A stretch of 11,541 bases of DNA from Endobugula sp047619205 (GTDB taxonomy: Bacteria > Pseudomonadota > Gammaproteobacteria > Pseudomonadales > Cellvibrionaceae), in NCBI GenBank assembly GCA_047619205.1, contig JBLHJR010000087.1:1-11541 (forward strand), in the 5' to 3' direction. The stretch's first letter is position 1. Each line of letters begins with the position of its first letter. The notes beneath the pieces are model-generated. The model was not told where the DNA came from and searched no databases. It saw only the letters and a program-made list of their open reading frames with translations. A program made the translations under genes and the position numbers. Positions 1 to 6,833 of the stretch are shown one piece after another.

Positions 1-134
1 CTGTTAGCTGTTAGCTGTTAGCTGTTAGCTGTTAGCTGTTAGCTGTTAGCTGTTAGCTGTTAGCTGTTAGCTGTTAGCTGTTAGCTGTTAGCTGTTAGCT
101 GTTAGCTGTTAGCTGTTAGCTGTTAGCTGTTAGC
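1..134. repeat. Perfect heptanucleotide tandem repeat, at least 19 copies
   Basis: The unit CTGTTAG (CTAACAG on the other strand) is repeated without a single substitution for 19 full copies plus one base, and the window starts inside it, so the true copy number is unknown. Because 7 is not a multiple of 3, every reading frame meets a stop within 21 bp on both strands, so the array cannot code for protein. The copy at the right edge supplies the TAA stop codon of yhbY (positions 130-132, minus strand), so the array begins immediately at the 3' end of that gene. There are no spacers between units, so it is not a CRISPR. Perfect identity suggests recent expansion by replication slippage; an assembly artefact at a contig edge is the main alternative. 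Confidence 0.97.
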
Positions 135-429
135 GTATATTCGACAGCTTAGTATTCGGTCTTTTCGCTTCTCTTAGTAATAACGCTATTTTCCCAATTT
201 GTTGTACATCAATCGCTTGTGTTCTTTTGCATATTTGCTGGACTACTTTGGCGCGGCTCTCTCTGTCAGCAATGACGACTTTAATCTTAATTAATTCGTG
301 GTCATCCAGCGCGCGATTAATCTCTGCTAGCACGGTTGCACTTAATCCATTACCCGCAATGGTAACCAGTGGATGTAAGTCGTGGCCGATACTGCGATAA
401 CGCTTTTTCTGTTGATTGCTGAGTAACAT
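130..429 (-). CDS. yhbY: YhbY-family ribosome assembly RNA-binding protein (CRM domain)
   Basis: This is a 99-residue protein, close to the roughly 97 residues of E. coli YhbY. The single CRM domain fills the protein: basic N-terminus (QQKKRYR), then HPLVTIAGNGLS at 19-30 carrying the GxxG-type RNA-binding loop, the helix ending in ALDDHELIKIKV (40-51), and IGKIALLLR (78-86). Family members associate with pre-50S particles and are thought to help large-subunit assembly; that role is inferred from the family. The ATG at 429-427 is preceded by AGG about 7 bases upstream on the coding strand, supporting this start. The gene is divergent from rlmE, as in other gammaproteobacteria. Its last codon is followed directly by a stop that belongs to the heptamer repeat, so a few native C-terminal residues could have been altered by the repeat's arrival. 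Confidence 0.93.
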   Translation of the reverse strand: MLLSNQQKKRYRSIGHDLHPLVTIAGNGLSATVLAEINRALDDHELIKIKVVIADRESRAKVVQQICKRTQAIDVQQIGKIALLLREAKRPNTKLSNIR

Positions 430-649
430 AATATACCTATAATTGGGGGATGTTGCTAAGATGATCCTCGGTAGACTTCGGTGATTCAGCTGTATTTCCT
501 AGGATGACGCGCATTCTAGTTTTATTCTTCTTAAAAAGCGAACAATTTGAAGGTAAAGCTAATCGCGAAAACGGGGTGATGCTCTCAAATTTCGCCAAAA
601 AAATGTTGATGGCAGTTTATCTATTTTTTAACTACAGAATTCAAACCCT
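430..649. other. Divergent intergenic region yhbY / rlmE
   Basis: These 220 bases must hold the promoters of both divergent genes. On the minus strand TAGAAT (plus-strand 513-518) is a fair -10 for yhbY, followed by a GC-rich stretch, but its -35 partner is poor. On the plus strand TTGATG at 606-611 is a possible -35 for rlmE, with only a weak -10 (TAACTA, 629-634). There is no clear terminator or RNA gene, and no coding potential that I can support. Confidence 0.4.
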
Positions 650-1270
650 ATGGCACGTTCAAAAACCAGTAATAGTTGGCTAAAAGAGCACTTTAAAGAT
701 AAATATGTGCAAAAGTCTCAGCAGGATGGTTACCGTTCTCGCGCCAGTTATAAGCTACTTGAAATCAGCAAAAAAGATAAGCTAATACGTCCAAATATGA
801 CGGTGATTGACCTGGGTTCTACCCCAGGAGGTTGGTCTCAGGTTGCTGCTGAGCTGGTCGGTGATAATGGAACGGTGATCGCTTCTGATATTCTGCCGAT
901 GGATGCTATTGCTGGCGTTGATTTTGTTCAGGGCGATTTTACCGAAGATTGGGTGTTTGATAAAATTATGCAGGTAATGACAGGTTTTAAGGCAGACCTT
1001 GTTATTTCCGACATGGCACCCAATATGAGTGGTATGGCTGACGTAGATCAGCCTCGCGCAATGTACCTTGTTGAGCTTGCCTTGGATATGGCGAAGCAAA
1101 CGTTAAAGCAAGACGGCTGTTTTGTGGCTAAGGTGTTTCAGGGGGAGGGTTTTGATACTCTGCTAGCTGAAATACGTAAAAACTTTACTAGCGTGGTAAC
1201 ACGTAAGCCAGATGCCTCGAGAGCACGTTCTCGCGAGGTGTATTGGGTGGCAAAAGGCTTTAAGTGCTGA
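650..1270 (+). CDS. rlmE: 23S rRNA (uridine-2'-O-)-methyltransferase RlmE
   Basis: RlmE (RrmJ/FtsJ) transfers a methyl group from S-adenosylmethionine to the 2'-OH of U2552 (E. coli numbering) in the A loop of 23S rRNA, late in 50S maturation. The protein has 206 residues, within the family norm. A basic N-terminus with SRASYKL (30-36) leads into the Rossmann-fold SAM site DLGSTPGGWSQ (54-64). The catalytic tetrad known from E. coli (K38, D124, K164, E199) appears here with a constant shift of three as K35, D121 (SDMAPNMSG), K161 (KVFQG) and E196 (SREVYW). The ATG has almost no Shine-Dalgarno sequence upstream (TTCAAACCCT), but the start aligns with the family. It is followed by ftsH on the same strand, as in E. 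coli, but the 358-bp gap suggests ftsH also has its own promoter here. Confidence 0.97.
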   Translation: MARSKTSNSWLKEHFKDKYVQKSQQDGYRSRASYKLLEISKKDKLIRPNMTVIDLGSTPGGWSQVAAELVGDNGTVIASDILPMDAIAGVDFVQGDFTEDWVFDKIMQVMTGFKADLVISDMAPNMSGMADVDQPRAMYLVELALDMAKQTLKQDGCFVAKVFQGEGFDTLLAEIRKNFTSVVTRKPDASRARSREVYWVAKGFKC

Positions 1271-1503
1271 TTCAGCCTTGTTAAGTCCTTTCGACGAACC
1301 TAATAGTGTGATCGTAGTCGGAATACGATGTGCTTGTTGAGCCTAGAAACCGCAGTGGGTCGCGAAAGTCTGCATAGGTTATTGATGCACCTGGAAAATG
1401 TTAGCATCCGCTCTCGACCAATAAGGTCGCCACGCGATACTAAAATTGCCTATGCACACCAATAATTTGCACAGCTTTTTCGCACCAACTACCATTTCTA
1501 GGT

Positions 1504-1526
1504 TGACGATATAGTTGTCATCGTCA
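1504..1526. promoter_or_regulatory. Inverted repeat upstream of ftsH (candidate operator or hairpin)
   Basis: TGACGAT and ATCGTCA form perfect 7-bp arms around a 9-base spacer. Outside them, ATTTC (1494-1498) and GAAAT (1527-1531) are again complementary, separated from the left inner arm by five unpaired bases. The site lies about 30 bp upstream of the best -10 candidate for ftsH, a position suited to a regulator. Its function is inferred from position only. Confidence 0.35.
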
Positions 1527-1559
1527 GAAATAGTCAAAACTATGGTGGTTTACGCTATA

Positions 1560-1576
1560 TACTGTAGTTAACAGTA
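1560..1576. promoter_or_regulatory. Palindrome overlapping the putative ftsH -10
   Basis: TACTGT-AGTTA-ACAGTA has perfect 6-bp arms and overlaps TATACT (1558-1563), the most likely -10 of ftsH. A repressor bound here would block the promoter; as RNA it would be a small hairpin in the 5' leader. The half-site spacing (CTG-N7-CAG) does not match the gammaproteobacterial LexA box. Confidence 0.3.
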
Positions 1577-1628
1577 AGTGAAACTAGATAATTAAACTTC
1601 TCCTAAAACGAAGTAAGAGGGTAGTCTT

Positions 1629-3548
1629 TTGAATGATATGGCAAAAAATCTGGTGTTGTGGTTGGTCATTGCTGCGGTTATTTTAGCGGTGGTACAAGGC
1701 TTTGAAAAGCCTGTCGATAATCAATTATTGGATTACTCTGACTTTGTAAAAGAAGTTCAAACGGGTCAAGTGAGTGAAGTGTCGATTGATGGTGTGACCA
1801 TTAAAGGCCGCTATCTGAATGGTAAAGAGTTCCGCACCGTGCGTCCGCAAGTGCGTGACGACAGGCTAATGGATGACCTGCTTAGTAGTAATGTAAAAGT
1901 AAAAGCACCTGAACCAGAAGAAACCAGCTTGTGGCGTCAGCTGCTAGTGGCGAGCTTCCCTATACTCATTATTATCGGCGTGTTCATGTTCTTTATGCGC
2001 CAGATGCAAGGTGGCGGTGGCGGTAAAGGCGGCCCCATGAGCTTTGGCAAGAGCAAGGCGCGTTTATTGGGCGAAGACCAAATTAACATCACCTTTGCCG
2101 ATGTGGCTGGGGTGGATGAAGCGAAAGAAGAAGTTCAGGAGTTGGTTGAGTTCTTAAGCGATCCGAGCAAATTCCAGCGCTTGGGGGGTAAAATTCCGCG
2201 CGGTGTATTAATGGCGGGCCAGCCAGGTACAGGTAAAACGTTATTAGCCAAGGCTATTGCTGGCGAAGCTAAGGTGCCGTTTTTTTCGATCTCCGGTTCT
2301 GATTTCGTTGAAATGTTTGTTGGTGTCGGGGCATCCCGTGTGCGTGATATGTTCGAGCAAGCGAAAAAGCACTCGCCCTGCATTATCTTTATTGATGAAA
2401 TTGATGCTGTTGGCCGCCATCGTGGCGGCGGTCATGGCGGTGGTAATGATGAGCGCGAACAAACGTTGAATCAGTTGCTGGTTGAAATGGATGGTTTTGA
2501 AGGTAATGAAGGTGTCATTGTGATTGCCGCGACTAACCGTCCTGATGTATTGGATAAAGCCTTGATGCGTCCTGGTCGTTTTGATCGACAGGTACACGTA
2601 GCCTTGCCTGATATTCGCGGTCGTGAGCAAATCCTTAAAGTGCATATGCGTAAAGTGCCTTTATCTGATCAGGTAGACCTTTCTATTATTGCCCGTGGCA
2701 CACCGGGGTTTTCTGGTGCAGATTTGGCGAATTTGATTAATGAGGCAGCGTTATTTGCTGCTCGCGCAAACCGCCGCGTGGTCAGTAATGAAGAGTTTGA
2801 AAAAGCCCGAGATAAGATCTTGATGGGTGCAGAACGTAAAAACATGGCGATGAGTGAGAAGGAAAAAGAAAATACTGCTTATCACGAAGCCGGCCACGCG
2901 ATTGTTGGCCGTTTAGTGCCTGAACATGATCCTGTGCATAAGGTAACGATTATTCCTCGCGGTCGAGCCCTAGGTGTTACTCAGTTCTTGCCAGAAGAGG
3001 ATAAGTACAGCCTAAGTAAGCGTGCTTTAGAGTCGCAGTTGTGTTCCTTGTTTGGTGGTCGTATAGCGGAAGAGCTAACCTTGGGTTTTGATGGTGTTAC
3101 TACGGGTGCCTCTAATGACATTGAGCGAGCCACTCAGCTAGCGAATAATATGGTGACTAAGTGGGGTCTGTCTGAAAAATTAGGTCCTTTGCACTATGGT
3201 GAAGATGAGACAGGTATGCCGGGAGCGGGGAATGTTAATTATTCCGGTGCAACATCAAAAGCGATTGATGAAGAGGTCAGACGTATTGTTGATGAAACTT
3301 ATGCCCGCGCTAAAAAATTATTGGAAGAGAATAAAGACATTCTAGAATCTATGAAAAATGCTTTAATGGAGTATGAAACCATTGATTCCGATCAAGTCGA
3401 TGATTTAATGGAGCGCCGTAAAGTTCGCCCCCCAAAAGATTGGCATAACGATGATTTGTCCGATGGCGGTTCGGCTGTTGCGGGTGATGATGCTGATGAA
3501 AAGAAAAGTGGTTCTGACCCCATAGGCGGACCTGCTAACGAAGTATAG
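1629..3548 (+). CDS. ftsH: ATP-dependent zinc metalloprotease FtsH
   Basis: FtsH is a hexameric inner-membrane AAA+ protease that extracts and degrades misfolded membrane proteins and regulators such as LpxC and sigma32 (E. coli). In 639 residues one sees TM1 (about 7-24), a periplasmic segment, TM2 (about 104-124), the glycine-rich linker, Walker A GQPGTGKT (197-204), the pore loop FVG (230-232), Walker B IIFIDE (252-257), the second region of homology with arginine fingers R314 and R317, the zinc site HEAGH (419-423) and the third ligand D497. Walker A has Q198 where most relatives have P. After LGPLHYGEDE the usual EVFLGR-type segment is missing and replaced by a Gly-rich stretch (528-541). 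The TTG at 1629 is favoured because AGAGG (1616-1620) sits 8 bases upstream; the alternative ATG at 1638 gives the canonical MAKNL start but lies 17 bases away. A terminator follows. Confidence 0.98.
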   Translation: MNDMAKNLVLWLVIAAVILAVVQGFEKPVDNQLLDYSDFVKEVQTGQVSEVSIDGVTIKGRYLNGKEFRTVRPQVRDDRLMDDLLSSNVKVKAPEPEETSLWRQLLVASFPILIIIGVFMFFMRQMQGGGGGKGGPMSFGKSKARLLGEDQINITFADVAGVDEAKEEVQELVEFLSDPSKFQRLGGKIPRGVLMAGQPGTGKTLLAKAIAGEAKVPFFSISGSDFVEMFVGVGASRVRDMFEQAKKHSPCIIFIDEIDAVGRHRGGGHGGGNDEREQTLNQLLVEMDGFEGNEGVIVIAATNRPDVLDKALMRPGRFDRQVHVALPDIRGREQILKVHMRKVPLSDQVDLSIIARGTPGFSGADLANLINEAALFAARANRRVVSNEEFEKARDKILMGAERKNMAMSEKEKENTAYHEAGHAIVGRLVPEHDPVHKVTIIPRGRALGVTQFLPEEDKYSLSKRALESQLCSLFGGRIAEELTLGFDGVTTGASNDIERATQLANNMVTKWGLSEKLGPLHYGEDETGMPGAGNVNYSGATSKAIDEEVRRIVDETYARAKKLLEENKDILESMKNALMEYETIDSDQVDDLMERRKVRPPKDWHNDDLSDGGSAVAGDDADEKKSGSDPIGGPANEV

Positions 3549-3554
3549 TGTTCG

Positions 3555-3584
3555 TTGCCTTTTGTTTTTGTGTTTGCCTATAAA
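3555..3584 (+). promoter_or_regulatory. Possible folP promoter overlapping the ftsH terminator region
   Basis: TTGCCT (3555-3560) and TATAAA (3579-3584) are separated by 18 bp and resemble a sigma70 promoter. Initiation would fall near 3591, inside the left arm of the terminator, so the resulting RNA would carry only a shortened stem. Only 32 bases lie between the terminator and folP, so a promoter placed here would explain folP expression. It has not been tested. Confidence 0.3.
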
Positions 3585-3587
3585 TCT

Positions 3588-3617
3588 AAGCCCCTGATAT
3601 TCCCTCAGGGGCTTTTT
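3588..3617 (+). terminator. Intrinsic terminator after ftsH
   Basis: AAGCCCCTGA (3588-3597) pairs perfectly with TCAGGGGCTT (3605-3614) around a 7-base loop, and the RNA continues in a run of five U. The 10-bp GC-rich stem 40 bases after the ftsH stop is a textbook rho-independent terminator and separates ftsH from folP. Confidence 0.93.
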
Positions 3618-3649
3618 AATTTCAGCTTTGGATATATGGTTGGTAGCGT

Positions 3650-4501
3650 ATGTTAACTAAGCACGCTCGATTGGACCTTTCTCAGCCTCGGCTAATGGCT
3701 ATTATGAATGCAACCCCAGATTCTTTTTCTGACGGTGGTTTGTTGTTTAAAGGTGGTTCGATTAATCGAGAAAAGGTACTGGCTCGTTTAGAGCTTATGG
3801 TGAATGAGGGTGCGGACATTATAGATATCGGTGGCGAGTCTACCCGTCCTGGAGCGGACCCGGTGAGTGTTCAGGAAGAGTTGGAGCGAGTGTCGCCGAT
3901 AGTGGAGTGGGCTTTACAAACAACCGATTTAGCGATTTCAGTGGATACCAGTTCCCCTGAGGTGATAACGCAAGTGGCTGCAATGGGGGCGCACTTGATT
4001 AACGATGTGCGTGCCTTATCAAGAAAGGGAGCTTTAAAGGCAGCGGCTAATACTGACTTAGCTATCTGTTTAATGCATATGCAGGGCTCGCCAACTAATA
4101 TGCAAAATGAGCCTAGTTATTTTCAGGTAGTTGCAGATGTTAGCCAATTTTTACAGGAGCGCATTAATGCGTGCTTAGGTGCAGGCATAAAGCCAGAGAA
4201 TATTTGTATCGATCCAGGGTTTGGTTTTGGTAAAATGCTCAAGCATAACTTGGCGCTATTGCATCAGTTGTCAGAAATTGGTGAGTTAGGCTTTCCTGTT
4301 CTGGTGGGCCTGTCGAGAAAATCAATGATCGGGCAGTTATTAAAGCGAGAGCTGGTTGATCGCTTGCCGGCTAGTTTAGCCTTGGCGCTTATGTCGCTTG
4401 AGCGCGGCGCTAAAATATTACGCGTGCATGACATTCGAGCAACTCGTGATATTATAGATACCTTCATCGCGGTTAATGGCGCAATGACAACAACAGTATA
4501 A
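3650..4501 (+). CDS. folP: Dihydropteroate synthase
   Basis: FolP condenses 6-hydroxymethyl-7,8-dihydropterin diphosphate with p-aminobenzoate to give dihydropteroate in folate synthesis; it is the sulfonamide target. The 283-residue TIM barrel has all signature elements: AIMNATPDSFSDGG (17-30, N20 for the metal/diphosphate), IGGESTRPGA (60-69, loop T65-R66), D99 in SVDTS, INDVRA (117-122), LMHMQGSP (141-148), DPGFGFGK (188-195), GLSRKS (220-225, K224) and RVHD (258-261). The ATG is preceded only by a weak GGT-rich ribosome site; the start matches the family length. The canonical NVTPDSF is NATPDSF here, a mild change. It leads a plus-strand run with glmM 45 bases downstream, the gammaproteobacterial ftsH-folP-glmM order. 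Confidence 0.97.
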   Translation: MLTKHARLDLSQPRLMAIMNATPDSFSDGGLLFKGGSINREKVLARLELMVNEGADIIDIGGESTRPGADPVSVQEELERVSPIVEWALQTTDLAISVDTSSPEVITQVAAMGAHLINDVRALSRKGALKAAANTDLAICLMHMQGSPTNMQNEPSYFQVVADVSQFLQERINACLGAGIKPENICIDPGFGFGKMLKHNLALLHQLSEIGELGFPVLVGLSRKSMIGQLLKRELVDRLPASLALALMSLERGAKILRVHDIRATRDIIDTFIAVNGAMTTTV

Positions 4502-4546
4502 GCATATAAAAAGCAGTGGGCGTATAATTTTAAGGGATGTAATTAC

Positions 4547-5902
4547 GTGAAGAGACAGTATTTTGGAACCGATGGTATTCGTGGTCGAGTGGGTGAAACC
4601 CCTATTACGCCAGACTTTATGTTGAAGTTGGGTTGGGCTGCAGGTCGAGTATTATCGCGCAATGCAGAGGGGCCTAAGCTCATTCTTATTGGTAAGGATA
4701 CGCGTATATCCGGTTATATGTTTGAGTCGGCACTGGAGGCGGGATTGATTAATGCCGGTGTAGATGTGGGTTTGCTGGGGCCAATGCCGACACCCGCTAT
4801 TGCCTATTTAACGCAGGCATTTCGTGCTCAGGCAGGCATTGTTATAAGCGCCTCTCATAATGCTTACTACGATAACGGCATTAAGTTTTTTTGTGGTGAA
4901 GGTGCAAAGTTAGGTGATGCGGTTGAGTCGGAGATAGAGGCAGAACTTGAAAAGGCGATGAGTAGCGCAGAGCTATTGGGTAAGGCGCGCCGGATCGTTG
5001 ATGCTGCAGGACGTTATACGGAGTTTTGTAAGGCGACCATTCCTCGTAGCAGTACTCTGGCACATTTAAGCATAGTGTTGGATTGTGCTAATGGCGCTAC
5101 CTATCATGTTGCTCCCAGCGTTTTTCGCGAGTTAGGCGCTACTGTTGACGTTATTCATGCCAGTCCAGATGGCTTGAATATCAATGAGGCTTGCGGCTCT
5201 ACTGTGCCTGCAAGCTTGCAACAGCGAGTCGTGGAGATTGGTGCGGATCTAGGCATAGCCTTTGATGGTGATGGCGATCGTGTAATGTTTGTTGATGGTG
5301 CAGGAGAAATTGTTGATGGCGATGAGCTGCTGTATATTATTTCGAGTGCGCGCCATAAGGAGCGAGGCTGTGACGGCGTTGTGGGTACGCTCATGTCTAA
5401 CTATGGTTTAGAGCTTGCCTTTAAAGAACAGGGCATTCCTTTTGTGCGCGCTAATGTGGGCGATCGCCATGTTATTCAAAAAATGAAAGAAAATAATTGG
5501 GTGTTAGGCGGTGAATCTTCAGGGCATATTATTTGTGGCGATGTCACCACTACGGGCGATGGTATTATTTCCGCATTACAGGTAGTTTATGCCTTGGGTG
5601 TTTTAGGCGCCCCGTTGGCTGATGCCAAGCTTGGCATGATGAAAATGCCGCAAACCATGATTAATGTGCGCATTAAAGAAAAGGTCGATATCTCTGTCAA
5701 TACTGAAATTCAGCAAGCGGTAGTAGCGGCAGAGGTTCGTTTGGCCGGTAAGGGGCGAGTCTTGTTGCGTCCATCGGGAACTGAGCCGTTGATTCGCGTG
5801 ATGGTGGAAGGTGAAGATCTGTCTTTAGTGAATAGTTTGGCGCAACAGTTGGCGGCTACTGTTAAAGATGAGCTGACGTTAAAAGTCCCTGAAATCTTGT
5901 AA
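4547..5902 (+). CDS. glmM: Phosphoglucosamine mutase GlmM
   Basis: GlmM interconverts glucosamine-6-phosphate and glucosamine-1-phosphate, feeding UDP-GlcNAc for peptidoglycan and LPS. The 451-residue protein shows the alpha-D-phosphohexomutase domains in order: FGTDGIRGRVG (6-16); the active-site loop SASHN (101-105) whose second serine, S103, is the phosphorylated residue; DCANGATY (179-186); the magnesium loop FDGDGDRV (239-246, D240/D242/D244); the sugar-binding GESSGH (322-327); and the phosphate-binding RPSGTEPLIR (408-417). The loop reads SASHNAYYDN, with alanine where proline is usual. The start is GTG at 4547, supported by AAGGG (4532-4536) ten bases upstream and by alignment of FGTDG with relatives; no in-frame ATG serves better. 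It lies 45 bases after folP and 129 bases before tpiA. Confidence 0.98.
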   Translation: MKRQYFGTDGIRGRVGETPITPDFMLKLGWAAGRVLSRNAEGPKLILIGKDTRISGYMFESALEAGLINAGVDVGLLGPMPTPAIAYLTQAFRAQAGIVISASHNAYYDNGIKFFCGEGAKLGDAVESEIEAELEKAMSSAELLGKARRIVDAAGRYTEFCKATIPRSSTLAHLSIVLDCANGATYHVAPSVFRELGATVDVIHASPDGLNINEACGSTVPASLQQRVVEIGADLGIAFDGDGDRVMFVDGAGEIVDGDELLYIISSARHKERGCDGVVGTLMSNYGLELAFKEQGIPFVRANVGDRHVIQKMKENNWVLGGESSGHIICGDVTTTGDGIISALQVVYALGVLGAPLADAKLGMMKMPQTMINVRIKEKVDISVNTEIQQAVVAAEVRLAGKGRVLLRPSGTEPLIRVMVEGEDLSLVNSLAQQLAATVKDELTLKVPEIL

Positions 5903-6031
5903 CTTGGGCGTATCTTCGCTACTATTGCGCGCCTTTCGGTATGCGCGTGCGAGAAGCTATTTCGTCAATGCGCTTAAGCGGTTAGTTGTTACTTAATAGA
6001 TTACTGATAGTCACTATAAAAGAGTGTATTT
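5903..6031 (+). other. glmM-tpiA spacer with GC-rich inverted repeats
   Basis: The 129-base gap contains CGCGC/GCGCG around 5928-5947 and a perfect palindrome CGCTTAAGCG (5971-5980). Neither is followed by a U-run, so I do not call a terminator. TATAAA (6015-6020) resembles a -10 but would start transcription at the tpiA ribosome site and lacks a good -35. Whether tpiA has its own promoter cannot be told. Confidence 0.4.
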
Positions 6032-6781
6032 ATGCGTCGACCATTAGTGGTTGGTAATTGGAAGATGAATGGTTCGACTAAGGCTAATGCAAGCTTGGTT
6101 AATGAGCTGGTCTCCCTGGTTGCGGAAAGTGTTACAGAAAGCACTCAAGTAGATGTGGTGGTATGTACACCGTTTGTTTATATCGACCAGGCTCGGCAGT
6201 GCTTAGCGAAGCATGCGATAGCTTGCGGTGCTCAAGACCTTAGTGTTCATCTTGATGGTGCGTATACGGGCGAAATATCAGCAGCGATGTTGGTAGACCT
6301 AGGCTGCAAACATGTCATCGTGGGACACTCCGAGCGACGCGAGTATCATCATGAAAGTGATTTGTTGGTGGCTCAAAAAACGTTGGTAGCTCAGCAGTCA
6401 GGATTGATTCCTATTATTTGTGTAGGTGAGTCTCTGCAACAGCGAGAAGCTGGCGATACCTTAAGGGTCATCAGTGAGCAGCTTGCCGCAGTGAAGTCGG
6501 TTGTGGGTGAGCGAAGTTTGTTGGGGGCGGTCATTGCTTATGAGCCTGTTTGGGCAATAGGGTCAGGCTTAACGGCAACGCCAGAGCAGGTTCAGGCGGT
6601 ACATGAGTTTATTCGTGATCAGCTGGGCTCTGCAGCAGATGCCATTCAGATTATTTATGGTGGTAGTGTAAAAGCAGATAATGCAGCTAGCTTATTTGAG
6701 CAGAGAGATATTGATGGCGCTTTAGTCGGGGGAGCCTCCCTTAAAGCGAAAGACTTTTTTGGTATTGTTTCAGCGGCTTAG
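6032..6781 (+). CDS. tpiA: Triosephosphate isomerase
   Basis: TpiA is the cytosolic glycolytic and gluconeogenic enzyme that interconverts dihydroxyacetone phosphate and glyceraldehyde-3-phosphate. The 249-residue chain is a standard (beta/alpha)8 barrel length. Catalytic residues are all present: N9 and K11 in GNWKMNG (8-14), H99 in VGHSERR (97-103), and the base E171 in AYEPVWAIGSG (169-179), which continues into flexible loop 6. The phosphate-binding YGGSV (209-213) and GALVGGASL (229-237) complete the site. AAGAG (6020-6024) lies 7 bases before the ATG. Its place between glmM and secG follows the Pseudomonas pattern and differs from E. coli, where tpiA is elsewhere. Its product is not functionally tied to export or cell-wall precursors, so co-location is probably just historical. 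Confidence 0.98.
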   Translation: MRRPLVVGNWKMNGSTKANASLVNELVSLVAESVTESTQVDVVVCTPFVYIDQARQCLAKHAIACGAQDLSVHLDGAYTGEISAAMLVDLGCKHVIVGHSERREYHHESDLLVAQKTLVAQQSGLIPIICVGESLQQREAGDTLRVISEQLAAVKSVVGERSLLGAVIAYEPVWAIGSGLTATPEQVQAVHEFIRDQLGSAADAIQIIYGGSVKADNAASLFEQRDIDGALVGGASLKAKDFFGIVSAA

Positions 6782-6833
6782 CAGCGGTTAATACGGTATA
6801 GAATTTATTATTGTAAATATTAGGTAAAAAGTA

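Larger units (their letters stand above)
1271..1628. other. Long rlmE-ftsH spacer rich in inverted repeats, probable ftsH promoter region
   Basis: No recognised gene lies in these 358 bases. Several inverted repeats are visible: ATCGTA/TACGAT (1311-1329, loop 7), CGACC/GGTCG (1415-1429, loop 5), TGCATAGG (1371-1378) with CCTATGCA (1449-1456), TGACGAT/ATCGTCA (1504-1526, loop 9) and TACTGT/ACAGTA (1560-1576, loop 5). None is followed by a T-tract, so none is a convincing terminator. TATACT at 1558-1563 is the best -10 for ftsH but has a weak -35; TTGCAC (1467-1472) with TACCAT (1490-1495) at 17 bp is another weak pair. I saw no sigma32-type promoter. A 45-codon open frame (1328-1465) is present but unsupported. 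Confidence 0.5.

Noticed and set aside
1..134. CRISPR array or telomere-like repeat
   Set aside because: There are no spacers between units, and the 7-bp unit is far too short for CRISPR. Resemblance to TTAGGG telomeres is superficial.
1328..1465. 45-codon open frame beginning ATG in the rlmE-ftsH spacer
   Set aside because: It has only a marginal GGA upstream, no recognisable motif, and spans inverted repeats that look like nucleic-acid signals. Chance frames of this size are common.
1561..1575. LexA-like CTGT...ACAG site
   Set aside because: The spacing is CTG-N7-CAG; the gammaproteobacterial LexA box needs CTG-N10-CAG.
6015..6020. TATAAA as a tpiA promoter -10
   Set aside because: There is no acceptable -35 at 16-18 bp, and the start would fall on the tpiA ribosome site.
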